Assembly (NCBI GenBank): GCA_025716855.1
Contig: JAIXMQ010000085.1
Span: forward strand, 1-64,000
Direction: 5' to 3'
DNA length: 64,000 bases
DNA from: Pilaira anomala
Taxonomy: Eukaryota > Mucoromycota > Mucoromycetes > Mucorales > Mucoraceae
Shown: positions 52,878 to 64,000 of the stretch, piece by piece
How the letters are laid out: every line of letters starts with the position of its first letter
Position numbering within the stretch: position 1 is the stretch's first letter
The notes under the pieces: generated by a model
Databases searched by the model: none
What the model was told of the DNA's origin: nothing
Seen by the model: the letters and a program-made list of their open reading frames with translations, nothing else
Position numbers and translations under genes: made by a program

Positions 52878-55800
52878 TTATTCGTAACGATGTAAAGGTG
52901 ACGATGAATTAATGTTATATGTAGCATATGGAGTATTATTGTAACCGCTCATCATGGATTGATGAGTATTATGAGGTAAATTATTCATTCCACTCGCCAT
53001 GGAAAGATGTGGATTAGAATTATTTAAAAAGACAGAAGAATTTGAGTTTTGTACGGGTAAAGTACCCATGGATTGGCTTGGTACCATGGGGTTATAAGAA
53101 AATTGACTAGCAGGATAAGTTGCTTGTTGTGGTGGTTGAGGTCCTGGTTGCTTACTACCATAGCTATGATAACTCACATAAGAATTATGTGTATAGCCAG
53201 ATCCTTTGGATCCTACAGAGGCTGTATCATCATTTTTGTTCCAGTCTTCAGAGTATAATGCCTCTTCATACTTTTCCCAAGACATGGTAGGGATTGATTT
53301 AGGATCAAATTTACCTTCATCGGCTCCCACAACCAATTTCTTTCCTTTATCACCAAGTACAACACGAGTATTACCCCAAGAGAAATCATCGAAATGCCAG
53401 TAAGAATAAATAGGAATGTAAAGTGAAAAGACTGGGATAGCAAAAATCGAGACAATCATCCAGATGATGTGTTCCCATTTTTTGTGAAGGATAAAGATAA
53501 TGGCTTGTAAACCGTAAACACCCGCAATAGTAATAATAGACATGACAGGAACTGCACTAGAAGAAGTAGCTAATGTATAAATAAGATAACACAGATAACC
53601 TACAATGGCAGGTTGAACCAAAGTACTGATTAAATCCAACATGACAACGAATCGCATAGAGAAACAACAGAAACCACACAATTGAGGTAAGAAAACAAGT
53701 TCACCTAGATTATGAATAGTAGAGTTAATCCAACGACGACGTTGAGATAATAGAATAGACCATTGATCAGGAGCGTTCGTAGCACATTTGGCATCAGGTA
53801 CAAACTTTGTCTTGTAAGTGGGAAAGTGTTTCAAGATTAAGGTGGTCAAGTATCGATCTTCACCTAAATGCAATAAATTCTTTTTATGCAAGGTATCAAC
53901 CCGATTAATTTGATAATCCTCAATCACTTGGTTAGATACAAGCAGAGGTTGATTTTTGGTAGGTGAACGGACACGGTACATACAGAAACAACCAGGCAAA
54001 CAGGTAACGGAACCAAACAAAGATTCAAATGCTTTGATCATATAATGGGAAATAAAGTATTCATAAACTTGAATCATTGTAACCCAAGTATCCTTTTCAT
54101 TTGATAATTTAGTTTCACCACATAACCCAATCACCTTAGCATCATGTACAAACGAAGATACTAATCGATTCAGACCGTCACTAATGACTTCAGTATCAGC
54201 ATCCACCATCAATACAAATTCATAGAAACTAGGGTTAACACCAATAACATTCTTAATTTGATGATAAACTTCCAGTTCCATTGGCGTCATGGGAGCATTG
54301 AAATGAACTTTGTTCAAGAATCGCATTAAAATCAATTGAGAATCACGTTTACCACGATTACCAGGCTTTTGACGCTCACTGGGTTTACCGACCTTTGATA
54401 CAACAATGTAAGGTACCACATGACCTTGACATTCGTATAAACCAGAATAGATTTTAGCCATATTATGCTGCTTTTGACCTTCACCTACTGATAAGAACGA
54501 AAGTGGTTCTGGGTCTACATGTGGATCAACACCCAAGATATCTAATACAATACGAGGTGTAGGACGATCATTGCCGCCACCCACAATCATACCATCACAA
54601 ATAATAAACAACAATTTTCGTTTATCATCATAATGTAAAGCAGCAATCGAATCAATTGTCTTTTTCAATTCTTCTTCACCTTCAGTATAACAAGGTACTT
54701 GACAGATAACGAATTTATCATGATTTTGTGGTTCTCGTTTTGTTGTAAACTGTAAGGCGGCCATAAACTTGAAGACGATGACCAAACATAAAAAGACAGT
54801 GACGATCAATAACAAGTATTCGGAAAAGATACATTGAGGAGAATTTCTTTGGTCTAGAGAACCGACATAGAACAAGTTACGGAGACAAACTTCTTGTCGT
54901 TGACGAATATCAGGGTCTAAAGGTAAAGCGTTCCAGTAATCGGTAATATCCTCACCTGACTTTTGTCGAAATAAGTTGACTACTGCATCGGACATGTAAT
55001 CTACATCCACACCTTCTGCAGCAGATGCATTCATACCTGTAGGTAATTCTACACGACGACCACCACTGACATAATAGGTAAGATCATAAATACTCGAGTT
55101 TAAAACGGCCCAAACCCGAATATTAGGTACACCACTCATATCTACAGGAGTAGTTGCTTGTCTATATACGTCTTTATCAGTATAACCCATTGTACCAATC
55201 TTGTAGTTCTTGCGTAAATAAACCATTTTCTCAAAATACCAATCTGGACGAGGATCATCTGTCCAAGCACGAAAATCATGATAATTTGAATTCACGTCTG
55301 TCAAATTAAAATGATAATCCAAAGAAACATAATCCGATACGGTACCAGTTACACCTTGACAAAGAGCAGAAACTTGTACAGGGAATAAATCACTTGCATC
55401 TTTACCAGCATAGGCAGTGATGGCACCTGTTGGAATGACTTGATTTGCCCAATGATGAGGAGCAAAGCGAGTGAGATCAAAGACTTCACCACGAATGGCA
55501 ACATAAGCATTATCGGCTGTACTATGTGCTTGTAACTCCGATTGTGAGAAGACATCTTGATGCGGACAAATCAATTTACCGAAAAAGACCAAGAACCAAA
55601 TGATGAATGCAGACATGAAAAAGATGACCATACAAAGGGTTAATTTTTCTCTCCAAGCGATTTGAATATCTTTACGTTTCATACGACCACAATAAACCAT
55701 GAATGGCGTAGGTACCCACCAAGTAGTTGCATAAACAAAAAATAACCATTTCTTGCGTACACTGGTCATTTTGTATTCTTCTTCTGGTTCTTCTTCTTCA

Positions 55801-58424
55801 ACTACAGTTACAGGCATTGTTTTCATTTCTAAATATGCAGATGCATTTGAATCGTAGATTTCGGATGCGGTTTGAGAATCTGTATCATCGTTACGATGAG
55901 GATCTTCAGATACAAAAGACATTTGATCTTCAGAATAAGATGACATACGAGAATTGACTCCATTTGAAGTAAATGCTCTAGGCATAGGTAAACCAGCAGC
56001 AGCAGCGTTTGCAACGGCCATTTGTCTACGGTCTTGATTCATATAATCTGAACTATTTAGATCAGCATTGGAAGCAGAAGAGGCATGAGATAAAGCATCA
56101 TGACTAATGTCTCTAGATAATACATTATTATCCTTTTGTTTTCTTTGGTCTTGTTTTTCTGCTGCACGTAAAGTATCTTCTAAATGCCTCCAAGCAGTAT
56201 CAGATAAAAATATCTAATTTTTTTTTAAGGAGGGTAGGGTGGGGTGGGGGGATAGGGTGTTGTATGTGGGGTTACAAGTTAAAAATACATTACTACAACA
56301 AAACAAAATATATATTCTCTTTTTTACCTTAGTATGTCCAATAGCAGCATCCATTGTAGTTGACCAACCAAGAATATCTATAGCCGTTTGACATTTATCT
56401 TTTGGTAATCTATCAGGATCAATATTGATAGAAGATAGAATATCACGGTAACGATCAACAAATTCTGAATGTAAAAAGATGTTTCCATACGAACCAAGTT
56501 TTAAAGTTGAAGCGATTGAAATAAGATTAAATGATTCAAGTTGAGATCGAACTAGGTTTGAATCAAAAGTGATTGAATTATTATTTTTTGAAGCCTTTAA
56601 ACAGAAGACGAACCAAGGCATTGTTTCATCAAGAGTTGAAAATAATTCATCTAGTGAAGAACGTAATTGAGATAAAACGACAGGAATTAGTTTTTTCGGA
56701 TTCTTTTCTTCTGTAACCGTCGAATTTCTATTCTTTTTCGTAGATTTTGATCTTCTCATTGAAGGAGCACGATTTGGTTTATTTAGTTGTTGAGCATTTA
56801 ATATAGAATCATTGAATTTTGGATGTAATTCAGTTGTAATACTTTTATCAGCAAATAAATTTACAATAAAAGTATTTGAAGAAGATGGTGTATCAGAACT
56901 ACCTTTAAATAAATTAATAAAATCTATATTTAAAGGATCTCTATTTGATTCAATAAAACCATTTTGTTGATAAGATTGAAAACCATTAAAATGTTGAATA
57001 ACGAAATAATTTGAACCAGTATCAGCCTTTTTTAATTGAAAAGAATCGTTTCCATTTTGATATTTAAATGTTGTTTCAATCATTGTATTATCAGATACTT
57101 TACTTGTTGACTTTTTTGAATAACTGTTAATAATATCAATAAATCCATTTCTTGGTTGATCAAATAAATCAATACAAGAATTATTATAAGTTGGTAAATC
57201 TAAATTAAATCCATCCAATTGATATTCTGAATTAATTGTTTCAAATAAATATTTTTGAATATAATTTTGTACTCTTTCGTTTGTATAATTTAAACAAAAT
57301 TTATCAAAATTTTGTTGCTGTTGTGGTTGAATTTCAGTTGCAGGTAAATCCAAGATACCAATAAAGTTATGAATATTATCGTTACATAATTTTTGATTAA
57401 TATGTTCTATTATCCAATTAAATAAGAGAGAGTATAAAGTGACTATAAGATCATCACGTTGAATTGAAGCTTGTTCAGCGTTTAAAATTAATGTTGTAAC
57501 ATCTTTTTTGATAAGTTGAGTTTTATAAGTTAATACATTTTCTAATGCTCTTGTATCAAGACCTAATGCATCAGCGATAATTTCTAATAATTCAACATTT
57601 TTAACATAAGCTCCTTCTTGTTGCATTGTAGTATCATCCATAAATTGTAACTGACTTAATTGAGTTAAAGTCAAGATAAGTTGAGTTATTCTTGTAACAT
57701 ATCTTTTACCGAGACCTAAATGTCTTAGTGATACTTTTAATGATTCATTTTCTTCAGTCAAATTTGAATTGACAATATTAAATATATTGAAATTATTTCT
57801 AGTTGTTGTCAATACTCTTCTTTTATCCAATAAATAATTTAATATTTTACATCCAATCATTCTTCCTCTTTCATTAAATTGTAATTCCATATATTTTCCA
57901 AATTTTGATTGATTTGTTGAACAATGTCCAAATGCATTCAATATAGTTTGAATATGTAGTATTTGTGTTGTCACTTTTGATTCTTTTTTACCAAGTGAAA
58001 TAAGGTGAGAAATGATCATATTATTCGTTTCTGATTTTCCACTTCCTGTGTCACCACTACATATTTGAAGAGAAGTTTGTATACTTTTATATATTTATAT
58101 ATAAAAATATACAACTCACCTTAATAAAATCGATTGGTCGATTCCAGTTCTTCTCATATGTAAATAAACTTGATTTATCATTTGAAAAAGATGAGTTGGA
58201 AGCATTGAATTAGGTGTAATTCCAGTATTTTTATATTCTGTAACATAATCGAATGAATCTTGACAAGAAAAGTTATTGGCTAAAGAGATTAATACTGCAT
58301 CACTTATCCGAGTATAAAATACGTTTGACTCATAACGACTCTTTAGTTGTTGAACTACACTATCTTCTGAAATTATATTGTTTTTACAAATGTCATTAGC
58401 CAATTGCTTTTTGAGTTTCCCCAT
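52878..58424 (-). CDS. Chitin synthase with N-terminal myosin motor-like domain (class V-type)
   Basis: Three exons (58424-58120, 58056-56328, 56213-52878) join in frame to 1,789 aa. Residues 1-680 are a myosin head-like domain: SGDTGSGKSETNNMIISHL in the P-loop place, KFGKYMELQFNERGRMIG, and the typical junction GWSTTMDAAIGHTKIFLSD into TAWRHLEDTLRA. Transmembrane segments, a cytochrome-b5-like domain (YVAIRGEVFDLTRFAPHHW) and the GT2 catalytic domain follow: VICQVPCYTEGEEEL, VLMVDADTEV, GSVTCLPGCFCMYRVRSP, GEDRYLTTLIL, LLSQRRRWINSTIHNL. It makes cell-wall chitin. The motor is degenerate: switch I reads STNQSKFGKY (usual NxNSSRFGK) and switch II DLPATE (usual D-x-x-GFE). The C-terminus is Gln/Asn/Ser-rich with no DEK_C domain, which class V enzymes usually carry. 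Confidence 0.93.
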
Positions 58425-59799
58425 CTTGCAAAAGTATATTAGTAGTAGTTAAGAAAGAAAACCAAAAAAAGAAAGAGAAAAAAAAAAAGTTATAAATATT
58501 ACACTCCGTCTTTTATAAAAAAGGGGAAAAAAAAAAAAAAAAAAAAAAACCTGGTTGTAAATTTTTCAAGGAACAAAAGGGATTGCCACTGCACATGTTT
58601 TTTTTTATATGTTTCCCCTCTTGTTTAGTTTAAATCAAAATAGCTCATTAATCTTTTTTTCTTTTTTAATTTGATATCTTTCTCTTTTCTTTATTTATTT
58701 ATACAACAAAAACATCTCGCCTTGACTATATACAAAAAGGCAAGTAAAAATCAATTTTTGGCTTTAATACGACTCCTATAATATTGTGCTGTAAAACAGT
58801 ATAATACATTTTATCTACCATTTTAGCTGTCAAAAAAAAAAGGACTTGACTATAAATTTGAAATAAATTCATGTATCACCACCCTCAGGTCTCACTAGAT
58901 TTATTACCTGTTACCAAAAAACAAAATTCTAGACAGTCGATATAAACTGATTTAACACTCTTATTTTATCAAATTTTAATAAAGAAAAAAAATCCCTATT
59001 CTCTTTCTTTATTTCACCCCTCTCTTCGCTGATAAATTATAATATAATAACATAATACTTCTCCCTCTCTCTTAAGAAAGATATATAGTGTTGCACATGC
59101 AAGTGCCGCATCTAAAAAAGAAATAGGCACAAAAAATATGTCGTATGACCTCTGAACTACTTACCAGCTTCAAATATTTTTTTTTATCAAAGTAAATTAA
59201 TTAACAAAGTAAATAGCTGTAGTACATGATTTATTATCTTTGTAACTAATTCAAAGGTCTAAATAGCCGTGTTTACTTTTTGCATAATTGTTAGTATGGA
59301 TTGATATATCAGAAGAAAAGTCGAAAAAGAACGGTACTATTATATATATACACATATCTCATATACTGTCTTTAACGGCGCGCATCAACATGGTTCCGAA
59401 ATACTTTTTGATTCTTGCTATGCATGCACATAAAATATGAATTCGATTCATATACATAGCTGATTCACTTTTAATATTATGCAAACCCAATGGCTTTAAA
59501 GGAGGGGATTGAAATTTAGATCCCCACAATGTTACACCGTAAACGGCCTTTTTGCTTCTTCACTTGAATACTTTATATTTTGTCGTGGCAGATTATTAAC
59601 CTCATTCATATACAAGATTGATATCTAATTTGTGCAAAAATATATACAAAATATGACGCTGATTTTTTTTTAAAAAAAAGATGTTTATTTTTACCTTTTT
59701 ACAACAGGTATTTGATCAGCTATAGACTGTGATACGTTCAATCGATCACAATAGTATTATGTTTATCCTACAGTATTAAATTTATTAGGTTCTTACTCT
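58425..59799. other. AT-rich spacer upstream of the chitin synthase
   Basis: No supported gene. Long A runs near 58525-58550 and the chitin synthase promoter lie here. Confidence 0.5.
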
Positions 59800-59891
59800 A
59801 CACGCTCACGCGTTAGTAGCTATTTATTTTTGTTAAGGGCTAATTGTCACTGCTAATTGTTGACCTCTTTTATTTTCACACGCCACACAAA

Positions 59892-59945
<54 letters not shown>

Positions 59946-60337
59946 TTTCATTATAAATAAATCACTTTTTTTTTCCCTTTTTTTTTCTTTTCTTCAACTC
60001 AAAATAAGATATGTTGAACCCTCATCTTAATCTCTTGCCTAATTACATACGTTATTTATACAAGAGATTGTATTAAGATATAGACGACTTTGAAACGTGT
60101 ATAATACATGTTATGAATGGTAAGACAACGTTTTATAAACCCTAGTTAAACTTTATCACAAAGAAGTGATTTATTACATATCTAGCAAATATCAATAAAA
60201 AAAAAAACTTTTTCTGTGTAGACTGCATACATATTCCGTCTGAGTCTGAGTTAGTGTTAGTGATGGGAATGACTGTTTGACGAACGAGAAGAGTGTAGGT
60301 CAGCTCGTAAAAATCAAAGAAATTCTGATACTTTTTA

Positions 60338-60340
<3 letters not shown>
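59800..60340 (+). repeat. Dispersed repeat family, copy 3
   Basis: Third copy, same strand as the others: gcgttagtagct, aagggctaattgtcactgct, cgccacacaaacaggt followed by a 48-nt T run (59896-59943), tttcattataaataaatcac, aagagattgta, FETCIIHVMNG block (about 60089-60121), gtaag donor-like and tgtgtag acceptor-like sites, actgcatacat, and ggtcagctcgt near 60299. The short reading frame is interrupted by an in-frame stop, so this copy looks dead. Confidence 0.65.
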
Positions 60341-60372
<32 letters not shown>

Positions 60373-61881
60373 GAGGTCATTTCGTAGGTTGCGCTGCATA
60401 TTAAATTATTTGTATCAAAGATCCAAGCAGTTAACAACAGCCGTGATGATGATTGATGAGTATAATACATCAAAGGTAAGAAATATACGAGTCATATGAA
60501 TGACTGGCTCTCACAAACTGAACAGATTTGCTCATCATGTAAGACCAAGACCTTGGACGAGGTTCTATGAAATTTTCGATTACAAAAACTGTTCCATCCT
60601 GTGGAACTGAGACATTAACGCAAGCAAGAATATGGCTGGAATCTCCATGTCTATTTGGAAAGGTGAAGGCCGTCCTTCTATTTATATTATACAATAGAAA
60701 TCAAGACCGTAGTGGAAAAAACGGTTGTGTACAAATGTGTTTAAAAAAACTTTACAGGCAAGCTTGTATAATGCACTGACGTTCATGGATCCTTTTTCTT
60801 TTCCAAATTCCTTTTTGACTTCCAAAAAGAAATAACCTTTTTTTTTATAGCAAAGAACCTTCAGACGTGTAGATATTATACCAAGACATTATTTTAATGC
60901 TCTTTTTTATTATTGAAAACAATAAGAAAAACATAATTTGCTCGATTCGTTTAGATGAATGATGGGTTTATCCTAGTTTAAATAGATCACATAATTTTTC
61001 ATCCACAAGCTATATGTATAACTCTATTGCAATAAAATATCGTTCATTATATTCCGTTTAACATCGTAAATAATACCTCTCCAAGCCCATAGGATATGTA
61101 TTTTTTTTTTTTCATCGTAAATCGTCGTCTTGATAATAAACAATATCACTCATTACCCAAATTGATTGAAATAAATAAACAAGCCCAGACACGAGTGTGG
61201 TGGAACATTCACCAAATTGAATTCGGTTTCACAACTTTGTTAAAAAAAAAAAAAGGTTCAAACACTATACAATGTACCCAGAGCATTGACAAATAGCAAG
61301 GCTACACACATACACAAAACTTAATTTGACGCCGAAAATCAAACTACTGTTATATATTTATGAAAATCCCGAGAAGATGTTGGAACGGGGGCCGATGAAG
61401 GTTTTCACTTTACTTTTTAGTAGTTCAATAATGAATTCTAAATAACTCTTATTTTATATTGTACCTCGTTTGGCACTTGTTTATTAAGCTCTACATATAT
61501 ATATATATATATATATTTTTTTGATAGATGTACATTAATAAAAAAATCGAATGACATCATATCTATTGGAGAAATAGAGAGAGTATTTAATACTATTGCA
61601 TTAAAGTTCGTGTACTAGTTCGTACTAACCATATAATACCATAAATAGTGTCTTGCGAGTAGTAGTAGTACAAAAAAAAGTGAAATAGCTTTTAATTTAT
61701 TTTCGTAGCACTCTATCAAAAATAATATGTAGACCGCACTTCCTTCACTGACTGGATACCTTTTTGTACATGCAACTTAAAAAGGTTTACAGAGTATATA
61801 AATAAATAAAAAAAAACTTTATTGTAGTAGTAATATAATAGTCTCTCTATGTGTGTGTGTATATATATATATATAATAGTC
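60341..61881. other. Spacer with a weak coding-like fragment
   Basis: A minus-strand frame at 60694-60470 (for example HGDSSHILACVNVSVPQDG) has balanced composition but no ATG start, no recognised domain and no clear neighbouring exons; it could be a lone exon or relic. Otherwise AT-rich, with (TA)n at 61495-61515 and 61860-61875. Confidence 0.35.
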
Positions 61882-62971
61882 CTATCTAGAGGTTTGATGA
61901 TAATAAGAAGAAGTCTTGTTTTTAGAGTATGCCATATTATAAGCAGGAGCTTGATAAGGATCATGATACTGTTGTTGTTGTTGTTGTTGTTGATGTTGAT
62001 GTTGATGTTGATGATGAGGATATAAAGTAGAAGGATCAACAGGAGACATCATTTGTGGATACATGGGATACATAGGTACAAAAGAAGTATGCTGAGGTTG
62101 TTGTTTCTTCAAGATTTGTTCACGTTGATAATTTTGCATACGTTCCCATTCCATATTTAATTGAAATTGTTGTTGTTGATATAATTTCTGTTGATGATTG
62201 TTACTGCTACTACTACTACTACCTTGGGTATGATTACTATTTGATCTTCTTGGTAATTCAGGCTCACTCTTCATATGTCTTAATGATTGTCTATGCTGTT
62301 GATTTTGATAATATTGTAATTGCTGTTGATGTAATTGATGTTGACTACTTGATCTAGGTACATGATAAAGACTTTCTTCTGGATTGATAGCTAAATAAGG
62401 TGAATGATGATAGGGTACAGGAGGTGTATTTGCTTCAGAAGGTGTATTAGTAGCTGTATAATCTTGTGAATTACGACGACTACTTGATCTACTGTTATTA
62501 TTACTCTTCTTTTTTGATTTCTTCAAATTGGGTGAGGATCGGGAAGGTCTAACATAGTGTGTGTTACTTGAATCTTGTTGTTGTTGTGTTTCCTCATGTT
62601 GACTTGTTTGACGTAATTTTCTCATGGATCTTTTCTTTTTAGGGACTAAGATGGATGATGATTTAGTAGGTTCTTGTTCCTCACTTTCGTCTGCACTATG
62701 TTCACAATCTGCGTCTTCTGCTTCGGCTATAATTGATTCTTGTAAGATTCTTTGTTCTTCTAGAACAGGTGAAGGTGTATCCATAGGTACAGATGAATTT
62801 GAAATTTCTCTTTCATCCTCATCATGAATTTGTTCTAATGTGGCTGTAGATGAATTATGTTTACTAGAGACGTTTGAAGAAGAAGAAGCAGTAGGAGGTG
62901 GAGAAGTATTATTAATTTGTGCTGTGCTACCGTTTATGCGACTTAAATAAGATTTACGTTGCGATTTTTCC

Positions 62972-63058
<87 letters not shown>

Positions 63059-64000
63059 GGATCATCTTCTTTAGTTGGCGTTGGATGAGGAATAGCTAAA
63101 GAAGCATGTGAAGGATTTGGTAAGAAAGCAGAAGGAACGTTTGATTTAAGTGGATGTTGATGATGAAGATGATGAGGATTAATAGGATTCGTTGTAGGCG
63201 AAAGAGGAGAAAGAGGCGAAAGAGGTAAAGATTCAGGATTTGAATAATACATTTGGACAGGATCCATTATTAAACCTGGGTGTTGTAATACACCCGTAGT
63301 AGGTGATAAAGGCATCATAGCCGGGGGTACATATGCTTGTGGAACCATATGTTGTTGAGGTGGATAACCCATCATATTATAATCATCTTGTTGTTGCATT
63401 TGTTGATTACGTAAAGCAGCCAATTTAACTTGAGATCGATGTCTGTCTTTCATACGTTCAATCATGGATTCATTTAATTCGGCTGTATTGATTTCAGGGT
63501 CAACCCGATTTGACCAATTATCAATTTTGCGTTGAACTAAAAGTCCACTATTTTGTGTACGTCTTTCCATAATTGGTCGCACGCCTTTTGTAACACGTTG
63601 TTGATTTTTTCCATTTTGGCGCATAGTTTCATCTTCGCTGTCGTCTGAATGTTTTGAGTCTTCGTCAGAATCCGAAATATCCGAATCAAGTACTACCTGA
63701 GTTACGTGATTATTGGAAGAAGATGTAGTAAGGGTGTTGTTATAGTTACTGTTGTTGTTACTGTTGTTGTTGCTGTTGCTGTTGCTGTTGTTGTTGTTAT
63801 AGTTACTGATGTTATTTGTAGTGGTAGATGTAGATGTAGATGATATGTTATTGTTATTCTTGTTTAAAATTGAATCAAACATGGATGTAGATAAACTTGT
63901 ATCATTATTATCAAATGATGAAATGCCTCTCAAATAACTACTATAAATGCTATCATCTCCTAAAAGGAATGCTGGATCACTCTTTACTTTTTTTTCTGAT
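61882..64000 (-). CDS. Gln/Asn/Ser-rich protein, poly-Q tract, unknown function (5' end outside window)
   Basis: The frame is open from the window end (SEKKVKSDPAFLLGDDSIYS upstream) to the stop at 61882, at least 705 aa. There is no ATG near 63933, so the start lies beyond the window. A long N-run and S/T tract is followed by an acidic block (SDISDSDEDSKHSDDSEDE). The most conserved-looking part is QRVTKGVRPIMERRTQNSGL and QRKIDNWSNRVDPEINTAEL, continuing ESMIERMKDRHRSQVKLAAL. About thirty consecutive Gln follow, coded by pure CAA (plus-strand TTG at 62980-63057), then His/Gln-rich regions to the end. Such composition is common in fungal transcription, RNA-binding and endocytic proteins; nothing here decides between them. 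Confidence 0.7.
62980..63057. repeat. Pure TTG/CAA trinucleotide repeat inside the poly-Q protein
   Basis: About 26 uninterrupted TTG units on plus, CAA on the coding strand. Pure triplets with no CAG mixing suggest active slippage and likely strain length variation. Confidence 0.9.

Noticed and set aside
60470..60694. 74-codon minus-strand frame with balanced composition
   Set aside because: No ATG start, no domain, no joining exons; kept only as a note in the spacer entry.
63900..63933. Start of the poly-Q protein at 63933
   Set aside because: The codon there is TTG and the frame stays open to the window end; the true start is outside.

Overview
The window is nuclear DNA from an early-diverging fungus, most likely Mucoromycota (Mucorales-like). 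The evidence is an AT-rich sequence, many short GT-AG introns (about 50-100 nt) in most conserved genes, long poly(A)/poly(T) runs in introns and spacers, and the gene content: a chitin synthase with an N-terminal myosin-like domain, a Tubby protein, a KIF24-type SAM-kinesin-13 and intronless fast-evolving F-box genes. This placement is inference from gene content; no rRNA, tRNA or organelle sequence was seen.

Layout. 1-6.6 kb: Vac7/Tag1-like membrane protein (cut by the window start), Alr4036-type FMN-binding oxidase, Cdc12-type septin and SAM-kinesin-13, all on minus. 7.3-8.6 kb: DAHP synthase on plus with a Gcn4/Cpc1-type site upstream. 9.8-13.3 kb: RUS/DUF647 protein and dihydrofolate synthase on minus. 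13.5-15.2 kb: DNA primase small subunit on plus; its 162-bp divergent promoter carries an MCB (ACGCGT). 15.4-16.2 kb: Vps29. 16.2-19.3 kb: accessory stretch with a 10-bp minisatellite, a 146-bp TA-flanked MITE-like element, a multiply broken unidentified pseudogene and a zinc-finger-like ORF. 19.6-28.3 kb: NDUFAF6-like factor, a long kinesin-4 and cardiolipin synthase. 28.5-34 kb: hypothetical basic/acidic protein and Tubby. 34-46 kb: second kinesin-4, Bmt5-type rRNA methyltransferase and tubulin cofactor D. 46-52.7 kb: second accessory island with diverged repeat copies, a 1.26-kb inverted-repeat-bounded unit holding a degenerate resolvase-like gene, and two F-box paralogues. 52.9-58.4 kb: myosin-chitin synthase. 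58.4-61.9 kb: gene-poor spacer with a third repeat copy. 61.9 kb-end: Q/N-rich protein cut by the window end.

Functional themes. The conserved part is rich in cytoskeleton and cell-wall genes (septin, kinesin-13, two kinesin-4, tubulin cofactor D, myosin-chitin synthase). The rest is housekeeping (shikimate entry, folate, primase, retromer, complex I assembly, cardiolipin, rRNA modification). The most unusual part is the 46-49 kb island: two convergent genes whose 5' ends lie in a near-identical 42-44 bp inverted repeat, flanked by same-orientation copies of a separate repeat. The larger gene reads through four exons and resembles a serine-recombinase catalytic domain that has lost part of its active site.
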